This document shows positions 5,974 through 15,191 of a stretch of DNA of 44,781 nt, in pieces; positions within the stretch are counted from its first letter, which is position 1; every line of letters starts with the position of its first letter. Below the pieces are notes generated by a model. It saw only the letters and a program-made list of their open reading frames with translations. It was not told where the DNA came from and did no database searches. A program made the position numbers and the translations under genes. Origin of the DNA: RQOF01 sp964461135 (GTDB lineage Bacteria; Calditrichota; Calditrichia; RBG-13-44-9); contig CAYWTB010000032.1 in the NCBI GenBank assembly GCA_964461135.1, positions 1-44,781 of the forward strand, in the 5' to 3' direction.

Positions 5974-7962
5974 ATGTGTAGGTCCGGACATTTTTTAATT
6001 TACCGGCATTTCCATTTTTTATGCCTGACCTGTTATTTTCTTTTTACAACTTCTTTTTTACAGAGCCAACCCTGGCAGCAGAATGACCTTATCTTTAATC
6101 CCAGCGGAATTCCCTCGCTCTCCTTTTCCCAGCCACGCTTTGCAGATTTGAATGCGGACGGCGACTATGATATGATACTGGGAAATATTGACGACCATCC
6201 CCTCTATTTTGAAAATACCGGTACGGCTTCCAATCCGGCTTTCCGGCCGGGAACCGATATCTTTTCAGTCGTTTCTTATCTCGACGCGGAAATGGGAGTT
6301 TTCGTTGATCTGGATAATGATGATGATCTTGATTTTATCTGCGGAGGATATACCGGTCTGAATTTCTATGAAAATATCGGAGATTCGGCTCATCCGCAAT
6401 TAAGAAAAATCGATTCCTTTTTCCAGGGACTGAATGTGGGCTCCAATCCGGTGCCGACTCTTGCCGATCTTGATGCCGACGGCGATGCGGATCTGCTTAC
6501 CGGCCTTAGTGAAAATGGGGCAATAAAGTTCTTTGAAAATACCGGCAGCCCGGATTCGGCCATATTCCTGGAGTCCAACGCCCAAACCTGGATCGATGTC
6601 GGTTTATACGCCTATCCTTATTTTTCAGATATTGATAATGACGGGGATTATGATTTACTGGTGGGAAAGGACGGAACCGGCTTTATTTTTTACCGCAATA
6701 CCGGAGATTCATCCCAGTGGCAGTGGCAACCGGAAAATTCCCTGTTTGCCGGAATCGCCCAGACCACCTACTGGAATTCACCCTGCCTGGTGGACCTGAA
6801 CAATGATCAAAAAAAGGATCTGGTCTATGGAACCGCCGCCGGACCATTAAACTATTTTATCAATTCGGGAACCCTGACGACACCAGCCTGGACGGCCCAG
6901 AGCAGCCCCTTTGGAGGGGTACTGGACGTTGGCGGTGCCAGCTCTCCCTTTCTAATCGATTTTGATTATGACGGTGATCTGGACCTGTTAAGCGGAACTC
7001 AGCTGGGCCCCATAAAGTATTTCGAAAATACTGGTACGCCGGCTGGCCCGGCCTGGGAAGAAAAAAGTAACTATTTCAGTTCCATCAGTCACTCCATTTA
7101 CTCCGCCGTTACCGCCGGTGATGTAAACGGAGATTCTCTGCCGGATATCATTACCGGTGATTTGAACGGAGGACTTTTTTTCCATCGCAATAACGGTTCG
7201 GGTTTTACTTACAACAGTGCAGTATTTTCCGGAATTGACATCGGCGACTGGTCGGCGCCGGTACTGGTGGATATGGACAACGATAACGACCTGGACATTG
7301 TGGCCGGTAATGAAAACGGTAATCTGTTTTATTTTGAAAATACCGGCACTCCGGATTCAGCCAGCTGGCAGGCAATACCCGGATATTTCGGGAACATAGA
7401 CGTGGGCACCAACTGTGTTCCCGCCGCCGGGGATATAGATCATGATGGCGATATCGATATCGTCACCGGCGATATTTGGGGCGAAGTTCACTATTTTAAG
7501 AACGATGCCGGATCCTGGATCGAAGAACCCGCTGTAGTCAGCGGAATAAGCGGAGGACAGAACACCGCACCGGCTCTGGGGGATCTGGACGGAGACGGCG
7601 ATCTCGATATAACACTGGGAAATTATGGCGGCACCTTTAACTATTTCCAGAACAATAATCCGTCTTCAACCATCCAAAGCGGCGCACCGGTTCTGGCAGA
7701 AACTCCCCGGCTGTTTCAAAATTATCCCAATCCCTTCAATCCTTCTACCACCATCTCATTTTATCTGCCCCGGGCCAGCCGGGTTAGCTTGAAAATATTT
7801 AACAGTCTGGGTGAAGAAGTGACCACCCTGTTCTCGGGCTCCCAAATTCCGGGTTTCCATTCTTACCTATGGGACGGCTCCGGCATGGCCAGCGGGATTT
7901 ATCTTTATCGGCTGCAGGCGGACAATTTTATGGAAACCCACCCCATGATACTCCTGAAATAG
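5974..7962 (+). CDS. Secreted FG-GAP/VCBS-repeat propeller protein with type IX sorting tail
   Basis: 662 residues from the ATG at 5974. An upstream in-frame ATG (5893) would bury the signal peptide, and AGGAGG (5957-5962) precedes 5974, though 11 bases away. After a signal peptide (about residues 1-34) come ten FG-GAP/VCBS-like repeats, each with a calcium-type loop such as DADGDYD, DNDGDYD or DGDGDLD followed by ITG or ILG. They should fold as a beta-propeller for adhesion or ligand binding. The last 80 or so residues (NYPNPFNPSTTI to HPMILLK) are a Por/type IX secretion tail, so it is exported across the outer membrane. No catalytic motif. It is a single gene; a 12-base near-palindrome starts just after the stop. 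Confidence 0.88.
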   Translation: MCRSGHFLIYRHFHFLCLTCYFLFTTSFLQSQPWQQNDLIFNPSGIPSLSFSQPRFADLNADGDYDMILGNIDDHPLYFENTGTASNPAFRPGTDIFSVVSYLDAEMGVFVDLDNDDDLDFICGGYTGLNFYENIGDSAHPQLRKIDSFFQGLNVGSNPVPTLADLDADGDADLLTGLSENGAIKFFENTGSPDSAIFLESNAQTWIDVGLYAYPYFSDIDNDGDYDLLVGKDGTGFIFYRNTGDSSQWQWQPENSLFAGIAQTTYWNSPCLVDLNNDQKKDLVYGTAAGPLNYFINSGTLTTPAWTAQSSPFGGVLDVGGASSPFLIDFDYDGDLDLLSGTQLGPIKYFENTGTPAGPAWEEKSNYFSSISHSIYSAVTAGDVNGDSLPDIITGDLNGGLFFHRNNGSGFTYNSAVFSGIDIGDWSAPVLVDMDNDNDLDIVAGNENGNLFYFENTGTPDSASWQAIPGYFGNIDVGTNCVPAAGDIDHDGDIDIVTGDIWGEVHYFKNDAGSWIEEPAVVSGISGGQNTAPALGDLDGDGDLDITLGNYGGTFNYFQNNNPSSTIQSGAPVLAETPRLFQNYPNPFNPSTTISFYLPRASRVSLKIFNSLGEEVTTLFSGSQIPGFHSYLWDGSGMASGIYLYRLQADNFMETHPMILLK

Positions 7963-8182
7963 GGAAATTTTTCCGGTCATTGATGCCTATGGACGGTGCA
8001 TTATAAAGAGCTTTATGGTGTGGTAAAGAGTAAAAAACAGCTACCCTGACCACGGCCAAAACGTATAAAGCCTAAAAAAAGGTACTTACTGCTTCTCAGA
8101 AAAGGTAATTATGGTAATTTTATTTTAAACCAAAGCTAATAACAGAAAATATTACGTTAAAAAATTTTTACACCTCTATATC

Positions 8183-8210
8183 TTGACAAATTCCTAGAAT
8201 TTTGTATATT
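8183..8210 (+). promoter_or_regulatory. Promoter candidate for the small membrane protein
   Basis: TTGACA (8183-8188), 16-base spacer, TATATT (8205-8210) followed by GT. It lies about 200 bases before the next start codon, leaving a long leader. The leader contains an inverted repeat (AGTTTCCT 8340-8347 with AGGAAACT 8369-8376) close to the ribosome site, which could modulate translation. Confidence 0.6.
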
Positions 8211-8408
8211 GTAAAGTTAGGAAAAGCAATCACCGGTCAGGAATTATTTAAACCGAAAGAATTAAGTACCTTAAAGTGATAATTGTAGAACTAAACGTTT
8301 TTATTTAGTTGCGGACAGAGATAATCCGGGAAGAAAAAAAGTTTCCTGTAATATCAGGAGTATTGGCGAGGAAACTGTAATTATTTCAAAACCAAAGGAG
8401 GCTCGGTC

Positions 8409-8702
8409 ATGATCGGAATGGATTTCGTCAGTTTTCTTATTTTACTGATTATCAGCTTCATTGTCTCGGCCATACTACACTATGGTTTCAAATATTATGT
8501 AAGGCCCGGTATTAATTCTTTTATTTCCAAAGTGATCTTCGGCTGGATCGGCGCCTGGCTGGGGTCCCCGGTGCTGGGACACTGGTTCGCGTGGGTGCGA
8601 TATGAGAATGTCTATTTCTTTCCGGCAATCCTAGGTTCTGCGGCGATATTAATCATGCTGGTCGATTATACAAAATCAGTTAAAGGTACTCCAAAAGAAT
8701 AG
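8409..8702 (+). CDS. Small membrane protein, GlsB/YeaQ/YmgE-like
   Basis: 97 residues with three hydrophobic segments (about 7-25, 38-60, 68-86). The glycine-rich middle (FGWIGAWLGSPVLG) resembles the Transgly_assoc / GlsB-YeaQ-YmgE group of small stress-linked membrane proteins, but the match is only by eye. The ATG at 8409 has an AAAGGAGG ribosome site. It is a single-gene unit with its own promoter and a 200-base structured leader. Function unknown. Confidence 0.7.
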   Translation: MIGMDFVSFLILLIISFIVSAILHYGFKYYVRPGINSFISKVIFGWIGAWLGSPVLGHWFAWVRYENVYFFPAILGSAAILIMLVDYTKSVKGTPKE

Positions 8703-8898
8703 CCGTTCTCAGATATATACTCGGTAACTTTTAACATTCCAAAGCTGGTGCTGTGGATTGCGGAGTTCTAACCGCACAGAGGAAATCCCTGTCATTTTCT
8801 AAATAGATCGGATTCTTTGAAGCATCGTTTTTTCCGTTAAATCGAAGCGGTGGAAGAAGCAGTCGAATATTTTAATAAATTATTTATCCCCCGCCCTC

Positions 8899-8931
8899 TT
8901 GACAATTCTCCCGGATTTATTAACTTATATT
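8899..8931 (+). promoter_or_regulatory. Promoter-like sequence ahead of a decayed gene
   Basis: TTGACA (8899-8904) and TATATT (8926-8931, followed by GT) are separated by 21 bases, longer than ideal. Both boxes and the flanking TTGACAA-TTC and TATATTGT context resemble the promoter at 8183-8210. Downstream there is only the orphan sorting tail at 9053-9310, so it may be a fossil promoter. Confidence 0.4.
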
Positions 8932-9052
8932 GTTGTGGTATCGTTGTTCCTGTACAAAGAATATTTTCTTTTCTCTGCAGGTTAAAAAATCAGTAAAAAA
9001 AATATAGGGTTATCCTTTTTCACTCCCGGAATGGCAGGTAATAACATGATAA

Positions 9053-9310
9053 GACGACACCGTTCACCGGCGTACCACCATTGAATTTGACCTTCCCCAC
9101 GCCGATTTTGTGACTTTGAATGTTTACAACCTGCTGGGTGAAGAAGTCATCACCCTGCTTTCCGGTCATCTGCTTTCCGGTTTCTATAGCTTTGAATTTG
9201 ATGCTTCGGATTTGGCGAGCGGCTTGTATTTCTATCGTCTTTCCGCAGGATCCATGAAGGGAGTGGTTGGAGAGTATGTGCAGAGCAGGAAAATGGTGCT
9301 GATCAAGTAG
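9053..9310 (+). pseudogene. Orphan type IX sorting tail (remnant of a secreted protein gene)
   Basis: The frame opens after a stop at 9050 and reads TTIEFDLPHADFVTLNVYNLLGEEV and so on to the terminal RKMVLIK, i.e. the last 80 or so residues of a Por/type IX sorting tail. The NYPNPFNP motif, any cargo domain and any signal peptide are missing, and the first ATG in frame (9110) is inside the tail. It ends properly with a stop at 9308-9310. It carries a short insertion (SMKGVVGEYVQ) relative to the other tails in the window. Best explained as a gene whose front was deleted. Confidence 0.8.
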
Positions 9311-9442
9311 TATGGAGCTCTTCCGGTGAGGAAAGCTTAAACCCTTCAGTAGTTGAAGCATAGGAGATTTTTCTTGCCTTTACTTTGGCCGGATAATAGC
9401 TTTATGCGTAAGTATCAAGAATAAAGCTCTAATAGGAGTATC

Positions 9443-12400
9443 TTGAGAGGCTATCTTAAAATTATATTAGTCCAGCTCTTATTTTTTATCTGTTCTATCC
9501 TCCATTCTCAGTCGGTTGAGCCGCTCTTCGACGCTCTGCCTATCGGCATACCCAACTGTATTTTACATGATTCCCACGGTTTTGTATGGATCGGTGCCCA
9601 GGTAGGTTTATTTCGCTATGACGGTTATGAATTAAAGTATTATCATCCTGAACCGTTCGATTCCATATCGCTGTCTGCTAATTATGTAATGGTAATTAAA
9701 GAGGATGCCAAAGGAAATCTCTGGATAGGCACCCTTGGCGGCGGACTTAATTATTTTGATCAACGAACAGAAAAATTTACCCGTTATATACATCATCCAC
9801 AAAAATCGAACGATATCGGTAGTAATATGATTACCCGGATCTTACCGAATAAAGATGGTTCGCTCTGGTTGGGCACCAGGGGTAACGGTCTTAGCTATAT
9901 GTCGTGGGATAGTACCGGTAATCCCATATTTCGGCATTATAACCAGAGATCCGATCCCCGGCTCGAAATTTCAAATAACAGCATAGCGGCATTGTTTAAG
10001 GATCGTAACAATACACTTTGGATTGGCACGTTGTGGGACGGTTTAATACAATTTGAGCCGATCAGTGGGACGGTCCGTTATTTTAGACATGATCCAAAAA
10101 ATCCGAACAGTCTGAGTCATAATGCGGTCAGTTCGATCTGTGAAGATGACTCGGGTTATCTGTGGATCGGAACCGGACATGTCGTGATACAAAGCGGCGG
10201 CGGCTTGAACCAGTTTGATCGGCGGACTGAAACTTTCCGGCATTATAAAAATGATCCCGATGATCCGTCCAGCCTTTGCTCGAATATTATCAGTTGTCTG
10301 GAGATCGATCAGGAGGGTATTCTATGGATCGGCACGGCGGATAAGAGTATTACCTCGGTGCCTCTGGAAGAATTATATAGGGAAAAGAAACCGGCGTTCA
10401 GGCGTTATTCAAACTTCGGGAATAAAATAATTAATAATATTTACCAGGACCGGTTAGGAAACATCTGGATCGCACCTCAGGATATGTACATCTATAAATA
10501 CGACCGTTACCAGAGTCCCTTCATATACTATGGACCCATCAGAGGCAAACCCGACGGCATGAGGGATTCAGGGGTAGAATGTATATATAAAGATAAAAAA
10601 GGGAATATCTGGTTCGGCCATCATTTTTCCGGACTGGATAAATATGATCCCGTCACAGGCCGCTATACGCACTTTCCCCACATCCCCGGATCGAATAAGG
10701 GGCCCGCGTCGAACTGGATAAATGGCATCTGCGAGGATGCGAAGGGAAATCTCTGGATCGGCACCCAAGAAAGCGGTATCGACTGCTATGATCCCAACAC
10801 CGGAATATTTACAAATCTGCAAAGTGAGCCGGAAAATCCCCATGGTTTAAGATCCGATTTTATCAGATGTCTCATCACCAATCGTGCGGGGGATCTCTGG
10901 GTCGCCCTGCAAAATAAAGGATTACAACTGTTCGATGTCAAAAACAGACGGTTTATCGATTTTGATATTAAAACGAACGATACTGAAGATGTTGAATTTT
11001 CTACGCTTTACGAAGATCACAAGGGAATACTGTGGATCGGAACCTGGAAAAACGGAATATACGGTTTGTCAGTACATCAGCGGAAGTTAATCGCGATAGA
11101 GCACTATACCCATGATCCCCAAGACCACACCAGTCTGGGCAACAATAATATAGGCGATATCATCCGACCGCAGGTCTACGATACCAGCGCCCTCTGGATT
11201 GCCACCGATAATGGACTCAATCGCCTGGATTTAATCAGTAAGACTTTTACACATTTTTATGAGAGAGACGGTTTACCGGATAATTATATTTTATCCGTAC
11301 TGGAGGATGACGCCGGAGATATCTGGGTAGCCACAACCAAAGGTGTCTGCAGGTTTAATTTGCAGACCAACAGCTTCAGAAATTATGGGAGGGGGGACGG
11401 GCTGCCCTTTATCAGTTTTGGTGGTGCGCGACAGAATACGGCCAAATCAGCTGACGGACAATTGTTCTTCAGTGGCAGCGATGGATCGATCGGCATATAC
11501 CCGGATCAGATAAAAGACAATCCTCATGTTCCACCCATCCGGCTGACCGATTTCAACATATTTCACGAGAGTGTTAAACTGGATACGGCAATTCAATTTA
11601 AAAAAACGTTAATCCTCCATCATGACCAGAATGCATTTTCCTTTGCGTTTTCCGCTCTGAATTTTACTAACCCTGAAAAGAACCAGTATGCCTATAAAAT
11701 GGAAGGATTTCACGACGATTGGATTCATATCGGAAATGAAAGAACCGCCAGTTTTACTAATCTTGATCCGGGGCGGTATGTATTTCGGGTAAAGGGATCC
11801 AATAATCACGGTATCTGGAACAAGGAAGGGATATCGGTAAATGTAATTATTCTTCCACCCTGGTGGCGCAGCAAACCCGCCTATGCCCTATATCTATTAC
11901 TGATTGGTACGATTCTTTATACCAGCTGGCGATTTCAGCTGAACCGTCTGCGCCTGAAACATCAACTGGCTCTGGAACATATGGAAGCAGAAAAACTGCA
12001 GGAAATCGATGGTCTGAAATCCCGTTTTTTTGCCAATATTTCTCATGAATTCCGTACCCCGCTCACTCTTATCCTGGGACCGATCCCAAAATGGCTGCCT
12101 CGTTTAAGGAATCACGAGCTGAAACAGGATCTGCAGCTCATGCAGCGCAATGCCAACCGTCTGTATCGTTTAATCAATCAACTGCTCGATCTGTCCAAAT
12201 TGGAATCGGGCAGCATGATCCTGCAAGCCCGGGAGGAAAACATCGTCCAGCTGCTGCGGGGCTACGTGCAGTCCTTTGAATCGCAGGCCAAAATAAGAAA
12301 AATTGCTCTCAAATTTTCAGCTGAGCAGGAATCGATTCACCTGTACGTGGATCGCGATAAGATCGAAAAGATTGTCTATAATCTGTTGTCCAATGCCTTC

Positions 12401-13630
12401 AAATTCACCCAGGAGGGTGGAAAAATTGCAATTGTAATCCATAACCCCCCTGTGTCCCCCCTTATGCATAAGGGGGGAAATGAAGGGAGGTCAGGGGAAT
12501 ATATTGAGATTTCGGTTTCCGATACCGGCCAGGGTATCCCTGCTGATAAAATTAATCGGGTCTTCGACCGGTTCTACCAGGCGGATGATTCCTCCGTCCG
12601 GGAGCAGGAAGGCAGCGGCATTGGTCTGGCATTGACCAAAGAGCTGGTGGAATTGCATCATGGGAAAATAACTGTCCAGAGCATGCAAAATGAAGGAACC
12701 ACCTTTACCATTTGGCTGCCGCTGGGCAAAGAACACCTGCGCAAACAGGACATTATCACCACGGCCATGCCGGATACCGGTCAACCGGTGGCTGAGCTAG
12801 AAATGGAGCCTGGAAAATCTGGAAATCGGAAACCTAAAATCAGAAAAAAACTCCCTATTATCCTGATAGTAGAAGACAATAGTGACGTACGTTTTTATAT
12901 TCGTGGTCATCTGGAGTCCTCCTGCTCTATCCTGGAAGCCGCCAACGGTAATGAAGGTCTGCAAACGGCCATCGAAAAAATTCCTGATCTGATTATCAGC
13001 GATGTGATGATGCCGGAAATGGACGGTTTTGAATTCTGCAAAAAAGTAAAAGCTGATCAGCGCACCAGTCACATTCCGGTTATCCTGTTAACGGCCAGGG
13101 CTGCCAGCCAGGATAAAATCGATGGTCTGGAGACCGGCGCCGACGATTATGTAATCAAACCGTTCGATGCCCGGGAGTTACAGGTACGGGTAAAAAATTT
13201 AATTGCCCAGAGAGAAAAGTTAAGGATTTATTACCTGCAAATCCTGAATCAGGGAGCAAGTGATCTTAAAGTTATCTCAGCTGATGAAACCTTCCTCAAT
13301 AAATCCATTGCTGTAACCGAAAAGCATATGGCAGATCCCGATTACAGCATGGAACAATTTGCCGGCGAGGTTGGATTCAGCCACTCCCAGCTGGTGCGTA
13401 AGCTGGAGAGTATAACCGGTTTATCTCCCAGTTTATTTCTCCGCTCCCGCCGACTGTTGCGTGCCAGACAATTACTGGATCAGAAAGCCGGCAATATTGC
13501 TCAGATTGCCTATCAATGCGGCTTTAATAATTTATCCTACTTTTCCCGCAGTTTTAAATTTCAGTTTGGTCAACTACCTTCGGAATATTTAAAGGGTGGT
13601 GGTATTCAATTGAACACCACCTCAGATTGA
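9443..13630 (+). CDS. Hybrid two-component system protein (propeller sensor kinase, REC, AraC output)
   Basis: 1395 residues from a TTG start; AGGAG at 9434-9438 supports it and the next in-frame ATG is far inside the sensor. Order: signal peptide (1-23); many Reg_prop repeats with (L/I)WIGT motifs, two periplasmic propellers (about 30-700); Y_Y_Y domain (about 745-800); one membrane helix (about 812-830); HisKA with His868 in FANISHEFRTPL; HATPase_c (about 975-1095); receiver with Glu1144/Asp1145 and phospho-acceptor Asp1187; AraC DNA-binding domain (about 1295-1390). Such proteins sense a ligand outside and switch nearby genes inside; in Bacteroidota they often control glycan utilisation. 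Residues 1001-1018 are an unusual insertion in the ATPase, encoded by a palindromic element. Probable targets are the secreted-protein genes downstream. Confidence 0.93.
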   Translation: MRGYLKIILVQLLFFICSILHSQSVEPLFDALPIGIPNCILHDSHGFVWIGAQVGLFRYDGYELKYYHPEPFDSISLSANYVMVIKEDAKGNLWIGTLGGGLNYFDQRTEKFTRYIHHPQKSNDIGSNMITRILPNKDGSLWLGTRGNGLSYMSWDSTGNPIFRHYNQRSDPRLEISNNSIAALFKDRNNTLWIGTLWDGLIQFEPISGTVRYFRHDPKNPNSLSHNAVSSICEDDSGYLWIGTGHVVIQSGGGLNQFDRRTETFRHYKNDPDDPSSLCSNIISCLEIDQEGILWIGTADKSITSVPLEELYREKKPAFRRYSNFGNKIINNIYQDRLGNIWIAPQDMYIYKYDRYQSPFIYYGPIRGKPDGMRDSGVECIYKDKKGNIWFGHHFSGLDKYDPVTGRYTHFPHIPGSNKGPASNWINGICEDAKGNLWIGTQESGIDCYDPNTGIFTNLQSEPENPHGLRSDFIRCLITNRAGDLWVALQNKGLQLFDVKNRRFIDFDIKTNDTEDVEFSTLYEDHKGILWIGTWKNGIYGLSVHQRKLIAIEHYTHDPQDHTSLGNNNIGDIIRPQVYDTSALWIATDNGLNRLDLISKTFTHFYERDGLPDNYILSVLEDDAGDIWVATTKGVCRFNLQTNSFRNYGRGDGLPFISFGGARQNTAKSADGQLFFSGSDGSIGIYPDQIKDNPHVPPIRLTDFNIFHESVKLDTAIQFKKTLILHHDQNAFSFAFSALNFTNPEKNQYAYKMEGFHDDWIHIGNERTASFTNLDPGRYVFRVKGSNNHGIWNKEGISVNVIILPPWWRSKPAYALYLLLIGTILYTSWRFQLNRLRLKHQLALEHMEAEKLQEIDGLKSRFFANISHEFRTPLTLILGPIPKWLPRLRNHELKQDLQLMQRNANRLYRLINQLLDLSKLESGSMILQAREENIVQLLRGYVQSFESQAKIRKIALKFSAEQESIHLYVDRDKIEKIVYNLLSNAFKFTQEGGKIAIVIHNPPVSPLMHKGGNEGRSGEYIEISVSDTGQGIPADKINRVFDRFYQADDSSVREQEGSGIGLALTKELVELHHGKITVQSMQNEGTTFTIWLPLGKEHLRKQDIITTAMPDTGQPVAELEMEPGKSGNRKPKIRKKLPIILIVEDNSDVRFYIRGHLESSCSILEAANGNEGLQTAIEKIPDLIISDVMMPEMDGFEFCKKVKADQRTSHIPVILLTARAASQDKIDGLETGADDYVIKPFDARELQVRVKNLIAQREKLRIYYLQILNQGASDLKVISADETFLNKSIAVTEKHMADPDYSMEQFAGEVGFSHSQLVRKLESITGLSPSLFLRSRRLLRARQLLDQKAGNIAQIAYQCGFNNLSYFSRSFKFQFGQLPSEYLKGGGIQLNTTSD
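12443..12496 (+). repeat. Palindromic element carried in frame inside the kinase ATPase domain
   Basis: A perfect 24-bp palindrome (12455-12478, half-site TCCCCCCTTATG) sits between AACCCCCC and GAAGGGAGG. It is read in frame as NPPVSPLMHKGG... (residues 1001-1018), between the strand GGKIAIVIH and EYIEISVSDTG, where ordinary HATPase_c domains have a short loop. The same element type recurs at 37257-37337 and 37602-37660. Confidence 0.85.
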
Positions 13631-13795
13631 TTTCAGTAAAATTATCCTCCCATCCAGCCAAAGATTCTCCCTAACCCATTTTATGCAAAATGAGTGTTAT
13701 AAATTGCGGAATGGGTGTTAGACATCCGTATTATTAATTCTTACTATTTTACTGAATTCTTTTGAAAACAAATTCAAAACAGAAGGAAGATGATT

Positions 13796-15112
13796 ATGAA
13801 AAGTAATTTATTGATTTTAACATTGTTTTCAATGATAATCACACAAGCCTATGCTCAACCGGATTTTACGGCCTACACCGCCGGAAATCCGATCATTCCC
13901 AGGGGGCCTGCCGGCTCATGGGATGTGGGATTAGCATTCCGACCATGTCTTACGGTTGTAAACGACACTTTTTATGTATGTTATAATGGATCAATAAATC
14001 AGCAGACTCAACCTGTTAGCATCGGTCTGGCCATCTCAACTGATAGGTATACTTTTACCAAAAGCACGGCCAATCCCATTCTCACCGGAGATGGCAGCGG
14101 ATTCGATGCCTACACAGTTAACTCTGGATTACTCTATTATGACAATGGCAGCTGGTATCTGTATTATAACGGTTTGGCGGCTCCACCCAATATGCCCGGA
14201 AGGATTATCAGCCGGGCTGTTGCCGATAACCCGCATGGCCCCTGGACACAAACCGATGATACCCTGCTGACTGGTGGCAGTAACGGAGAGTGGGATGATA
14301 AAACTACCAGTCCATTACAGATCCTTCCGACCGATACCGGCCTGGTGATGTACTACTGGGGATCGGATGAGTGGTATCCTTTCCTCTTTAAAATCCAAAT
14401 TGGTCTGGCCACTTCCACCGATGGTGGTCAGACCTGGCAGAAATATGATGATCCTGCAACCACAGACCCGCCCTATGCGGAAAGTGATCCGGTATTAAAA
14501 GCCGGGCCGGAAAGTTTTGATATTGATGGGATTCTCGGTGCCGGGATTGTCAGGAATGGCAATCAATGGGAAATGTTTTATGCCGGATTTGTTTCAAGTA
14601 CCGAAGGATCTATATGTTATGCAACCAGTCCGGATGGGATTCAGTGGGTAAAGTATTCGAGAAATCCCATTTACACTTTTTGGGAAGATCCATTGGCTGT
14701 TTATACATTCCTTGAGGCACCTACAGTTGCACTTTATAATTCCAGTTACTTTCTCACCTATGATTATGGCAATGGCCCGAATTCGGCGGGCATTGGGCTG
14801 GAAACCGCGTCTGTTGTGGGCATTAAACAGCTGGCTGAATATAAAATTACCAATTTAAAATTAAACCAGAATTATCCTAATCCGTTCAATCCAACTACCA
14901 CCATAGCATTTTCTCTTCCCCAGACCGGTTTTGTTATCCTGAAGATCTACAACCTGATCGGAGAAGAAGTGGCCACCCTGCTTTCTGCTTCTCTGCTTTC
15001 CGGTTCCCACTCGGTAGAATGGGATGCCAGCGGGCTGGCCAGCGGAGTGTATTTCTACCGTCTCTCGGCAGGTCAATTTCAGCAGACAAAAAAACTTCTG
15101 CTACTGAAATAA
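13796..15112 (+). CDS. Secreted five-bladed-propeller glycosidase-like protein with type IX tail
   Basis: 438 residues. ATG 13796 is chosen over 13790 because it gives proper spacing from GAAGG (13784-13786 region). Signal peptide 1-20 (cleavage AYA-Q). Residues 25-350 carry repeated blade motifs (IGLAISTDRYTFTKS, ADNPHGPWT, GLATSTDGGQTW, CYATSPDGIQW), typical of the GH43/GH32/GH130 five-bladed superfamily. I cannot fix the catalytic acids by eye, so it may be an enzyme or a glycan-binding relative. The last 80 residues are a type IX sorting tail. It is the first gene after the sensor at 9443 (159 bases away) and has a paralogue at 24569 in the equivalent position of the next block. Confidence 0.82.
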   Translation: MKSNLLILTLFSMIITQAYAQPDFTAYTAGNPIIPRGPAGSWDVGLAFRPCLTVVNDTFYVCYNGSINQQTQPVSIGLAISTDRYTFTKSTANPILTGDGSGFDAYTVNSGLLYYDNGSWYLYYNGLAAPPNMPGRIISRAVADNPHGPWTQTDDTLLTGGSNGEWDDKTTSPLQILPTDTGLVMYYWGSDEWYPFLFKIQIGLATSTDGGQTWQKYDDPATTDPPYAESDPVLKAGPESFDIDGILGAGIVRNGNQWEMFYAGFVSSTEGSICYATSPDGIQWVKYSRNPIYTFWEDPLAVYTFLEAPTVALYNSSYFLTYDYGNGPNSAGIGLETASVVGIKQLAEYKITNLKLNQNYPNPFNPTTTIAFSLPQTGFVILKIYNLIGEEVATLLSASLLSGSHSVEWDASGLASGVYFYRLSAGQFQQTKKLLLLK

Positions 15113-15191
15113 CCCGGAAATCTGCCGTTCTGCTCTTGAAATGAGAGGAGAAACTCATTAATTTTGATTTAATTTTCTTACGGAGATCAGA

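Noticed and set aside
13681..13725. Terminator after the first hybrid kinase
   Set aside because: CATTTT/AAAATG forms a small AT-rich hairpin but no T-run follows, and the stem is too weak to call.
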